Source of the DNA: an uncultured Lachnospiraceae bacterium
GTDB lineage: Bacteria > Bacillota > Clostridia > Lachnospirales > Lachnospiraceae
Reading direction: 5' to 3'
NCBI GenBank assembly: GCA_947174985.1
Contig: CAMWLB010000111.1
Location: 1 to 9,082, forward strand
Length of the DNA: 9,082 nucleotides
In this document: positions 6,798 to 9,082 of the stretch, one piece after another
Layout of the letters: every line of letters starts with the position of its first letter
How positions within the stretch are numbered: position 1 is the stretch's first letter
The notes under the pieces: generated by a model
Databases searched by the model: none
Told to the model about the DNA's origin: nothing
The model's input: the letters and a program-made list of their open reading frames with translations, nothing else
Program-made: the position numbers and the translations under genes

Positions 6798-7897
6798 ACG
6801 GAAATTGCCTTCATGGGACACATTTCCTGACAGCAGAAGCAGGAGATGCAGCCTTTCTTTTTAAAATGCGCTTTCTTGTCACGGATATCAATCACATGGG
6901 CGGGACAACTTTCCGCACATTTTCCACAGCCGACACAAAGCTCTTTATGAAGCTGTGGGTAGGACTTTAGGAGCCTGCCTGCAAGCTTTGTAAAGGGCTT
7001 TCTTAATAGCCTGGGTAAGTTGTCGGTGAAATCAAGCTTTTTGGTGTCCGGTACTTGAAAGGGCGTCAGGTTTTCGGGGACGGAATCGCCGACCAGAGTG
7101 ATACTGTCAGGCAGTGCAAGACCTTTTTCAACAGCCCGCCGTATCATTACAATTTTCTTTGGCTCAAGTCCCATTAAACCTGCTGCAAAATAGTCCTGCG
7201 TATAGACGTCTTTGGAAGCGAGCAGCATATGTAAGGGGTGCGAGGTGCCGCCGGTCGGTCCGTTGCCTTCCATGGCGTCAATGGCGTCAATGATGGTCAA
7301 ATTCGGTTTTACGGTTTCGGCAAGCTCCACGAGCATACGGGAAAAGTCCTCGATATCCGGAAAGCGGTAGTGAAGCTGTGGCTTTTCCAGCCCGGGAATC
7401 GTGCCGAAAAGGTTTTTGATGCCGCCGGAGTAACCGGTCATGGCATGGGTTTTCAGCTTGCAGATATTGATAATGTAATCCGCCTCGCAGATTGGCGTTA
7501 TGATGTGGAAGGAATGATTTTGAAAGCCTGCCGGACAGTTTACGGTTTTGGCGCTGAAATCCATATTCAGCTTTACCAGAGGCGCAAGCTGCTGCATACC
7601 GCAGACGCGGTATACATTTTTCATATATTCCCCGTTATAGAGACCGCCGGAGCTTTCTGCAAGGGTAATGTCAGTGACGCCGTGCGCAGCAAGCCATTTT
7701 GCCACGGATTTTATGACAAGGGGATGTGTGGTGACGGGAGAAGAAGGGCTTTTTGCCATGATGAGATTAGGCTTTATCACAACCTTCAAATCAGGGCGCA
7801 AATCTTTTTCGATGGACAGCGCTTCCATCATCTTTGCGATGGCGCTGTCAATGAGTTCTTCGTTGTATTCCGGTACATTGTAAAGTGCCTGAAGCAT
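6782..7897 (-). CDS. DUF362 domain protein with two C-terminal 4Fe-4S clusters
   Basis: This is a 371-residue cytoplasmic protein. Residues 1-300 carry the DUF362 pattern: VVIKPNLIMAKSP (39-51), THPLVIKSVAKWLA (57-70), ICKLKTHAMTGYSGGIKNLF (145-164) and IIDAIDAMEGNGPTGG (202-217). The last 55 residues are a bacterial ferredoxin module with two full CxxCxxCxxxC sets, Cys321/324/327/331 and Cys350/353/356/360, each followed by Pro, plus an extra Cys355. The clusters imply electron transfer, but the reaction and partner of DUF362 proteins are not established, so I give none. The start is well supported by AGGAGG (7903-7908 on this strand) 5 bases before the ATG. It lies 24 bp after the Nudix-GNAT gene in the same direction and is probably the last gene of that group. 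Confidence 0.9.
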   Translation of the reverse strand: MLQALYNVPEYNEELIDSAIAKMMEALSIEKDLRPDLKVVIKPNLIMAKSPSSPVTTHPLVIKSVAKWLAAHGVTDITLAESSGGLYNGEYMKNVYRVCGMQQLAPLVKLNMDFSAKTVNCPAGFQNHSFHIITPICEADYIINICKLKTHAMTGYSGGIKNLFGTIPGLEKPQLHYRFPDIEDFSRMLVELAETVKPNLTIIDAIDAMEGNGPTGGTSHPLHMLLASKDVYTQDYFAAGLMGLEPKKIVMIRRAVEKGLALPDSITLVGDSVPENLTPFQVPDTKKLDFTDNLPRLLRKPFTKLAGRLLKSYPQLHKELCVGCGKCAESCPAHVIDIRDKKAHFKKKGCISCFCCQEMCPMKAISVKKAL

Positions 7898-7921
7898 GAT
7901 TACCTCCTGTTTTATGGCGCG

Positions 7922-8836
7922 TTACAGCGCTTTTTTCATGCAGATGGATTCTTTCATGTCCTTGTAGGGACCGTAATTCGGAATTGTCTCATAGCCGGAT
8001 TTTGTATACAGCGACATTGCGGCAATGAGAGGAGCGCCGGATTCCAGAATAAAATAGCGGTATCCCTGCTCTTTCGCGGCAGTTTCCAAAAGCGCCATCA
8101 GCCTGTGGGATATGCCTAATCCCCGGTATTCCTGCCGAATAAAAACACGTTTGACTTCCGCACATGTGTCGTCATACTTTTTAAAGCCGGCACAGCCTAT
8201 AGGGCAATCGCCGTCATATATGACAATTGCGTCATGAATATCGTCCAGTGCATTGTATGGTACATATTCTGCTCTGTTTTCTTCCCCGCCCACAAGCTCA
8301 TTGAGAAAGTCGTCCAAGGCATGACAAAGGGAAATAAACGCCTTATCGCTGCCGTCTGTGTGAACAAATTGAAGCCGCTCCATATTTCTGCGCAGATATT
8401 CTTGTATCAACAGGGGCTGAATAAGAGGGTAGGTCCATTTGTCGGGAAGTCTGTCAGACAGGATAATTTTTTCCATTTCACTGTGCAGTTCTTTGTCAAA
8501 ACTTCTGATATCTGCATAGTAGAGCATACCGAAGGATTCTTCTCCGGTAGCGTTCACTCGTGTTTTTCCGGTAACGGAATATACGCAAAGCGGCGCGATG
8601 TCAAAATCAATAGCGCCCGTTTTCTCACGCAGCTCCCTTACGGCGGTCTCGTCGATGGACTCCCAAACCGTATCTGCTGATACTTGCTGCAAAATTGCTT
8701 CCCTGTGACCTCCGGGACATTCATAGGTATCCCGCATTTTATGCTTGCAGAATACCCATTTTCCTTCCGAACGTGCTATGATAACGGCAAATTTTAAGAG
8801 GGAATCCTCTATGCTTTCATAAAATTTTACTTCCAT
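7922..8836 (-). CDS. Nudix-GNAT fusion protein
   Basis: This 304-residue protein joins two domains. Residues 1-145 resemble a Nudix hydrolase: FAVIIARSEGKWVFCKHK (16-33), PGGHRE (41-46), and the helix E59-x7-RELREKTGA (67-75). The Nudix consensus is GX5EX7REUXEEXGU. Here the first Gly is Ser (53), about a dozen residues are inserted after GGHRE, and the second Glu of the EE pair is Lys72. That Glu is a metal ligand in MutT, so pyrophosphatase activity may be reduced or lost. Residues 155-304 are an N-acetyltransferase of the GNAT type with the acetyl-CoA motif VKRVFIRQEYRGLGISHRLM (228-247) and a late LYTKSGYETI (276-285). The substrate of either half is unknown. No convincing Shine-Dalgarno precedes the ATG, and the upstream gene stops 12 bases before, so translation may be coupled. 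Confidence 0.85.
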   Translation of the reverse strand: MEVKFYESIEDSLLKFAVIIARSEGKWVFCKHKMRDTYECPGGHREAILQQVSADTVWESIDETAVRELREKTGAIDFDIAPLCVYSVTGKTRVNATGEESFGMLYYADIRSFDKELHSEMEKIILSDRLPDKWTYPLIQPLLIQEYLRRNMERLQFVHTDGSDKAFISLCHALDDFLNELVGGEENRAEYVPYNALDDIHDAIVIYDGDCPIGCAGFKKYDDTCAEVKRVFIRQEYRGLGISHRLMALLETAAKEQGYRYFILESGAPLIAAMSLYTKSGYETIPNYGPYKDMKESICMKKAL

Positions 8837-8848
8837 TGCGTCTGTCTT

Positions 8849-9082
8849 TTACCAAACCTTTCGAATCTGTTCGTTGTCCATTTCCGGATTTTCTTTTATG
8901 ATTTGTATCAACCGGAGAATCCTTTCCCGAGGTTCTTCGGTCAAATTGACAATTTCTTCATCCTTTAAACCACGTTTTATCCAGTTCTGTATAAGAGAAA
9001 TAAGAGTCAATGCTACACCTTCTTCTCTTCCATCCTCCCACCCGTCGGCATAGTATTCTTTTTTTAGATGCTTCATATGTGC
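8849..9082 (-). CDS. C-terminal part of an Rpn/PD-(D/E)XK nuclease-like protein, cut by the window edge
   Basis: At least 75 residues are visible. The frame stays open to the window end (Ala-His precede MKHLKKE), so this is most likely the tail of a longer gene, although the ATG at 9074-9076 could start a short one. The segment KKEYYADGWEDGREEG, with Gly spaced along a charged helix, followed by a small helical region (SLIQNWIKRGLKDEEIVNLT, then RILRLIQIIKE), resembles the C-terminal tail of Rpn family recombination-promoting nuclease/putative transposase proteins that are abundant in Lachnospiraceae. The catalytic N-terminal domain would be outside the window, so the family call is tentative. 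It stops 12 bases before the Nudix-GNAT start and may be translationally coupled to it. Confidence 0.55.
   Translation of the reverse strand, partial: AHMKHLKKEYYADGWEDGREEGVALTLISLIQNWIKRGLKDEEIVNLTEEPRERILRLIQIIKENPEMDNEQIRKVW

Noticed and set aside
7238..8119. A 293-codon plus-strand open frame opposite the DUF362 and Nudix-GNAT genes.
   Set aside because: It spans the junction of two well-supported minus-strand genes with clear family motifs and has no recognisable domain; it is an antisense shadow.

Overview
The window looks like chromosomal DNA of a low-to-mid GC anaerobic Firmicute, most likely a gut Lachnospiraceae/Clostridia member. This rests on strong AGGAGG-type ribosome-binding sites, the carbohydrate ABC transporter layout, a DUF362-ferredoxin protein and an Rpn-type C-terminal tail. 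The assignment is from gene style only; there is no rRNA or other marker gene.

Left and middle (about 1-6761, plus strand): a carbohydrate scavenging block. First come a lipoprotein sugar-binding protein (181-1557) and two six-helix permease subunits (1652-2716 and 2774-3613) of a CUT1-type ABC importer. No ATPase gene is present here, so a shared MsmX/UgpC-like ATPase encoded elsewhere is the likely partner. A 9-bp hairpin separates the binding-protein gene from the permease genes. A very long, almost perfect 29-bp inverted repeat (3647-3722) closes the transporter operon. It is followed by a GH88 unsaturated glucuronyl hydrolase (3819-4985) and, 18 bp on, a DUF2264 protein (5004-6761). Neither enzyme has a signal peptide. 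The simplest reading is that uronate-containing oligosaccharides are imported by the transporter and trimmed in the cytoplasm by these two enzymes.

The transporter operon and the GH88 gene share an upstream composite sequence that I did not expect: GATATAWGTA, then 8 or 10 bases, then TGTGAATAMARTGTGA, in which TGTGA recurs at an 11-bp step (about one helical turn). This suggests that one regulator controls uptake and degradation together.

Right (about 6782-9082, minus strand): a separate, convergent gene group. In transcription order these are the C-terminal part of an Rpn/PD-(D/E)XK-like protein running off the window edge, a Nudix-GNAT fusion protein with a changed Nudix box, and a DUF362 protein with two C-terminal 4Fe-4S clusters. 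They are separated by only 12 and 24 bp and could be co-transcribed. Nothing links them functionally to the sugar genes. I saw no tRNA, rRNA, CRISPR array or insertion sequence.
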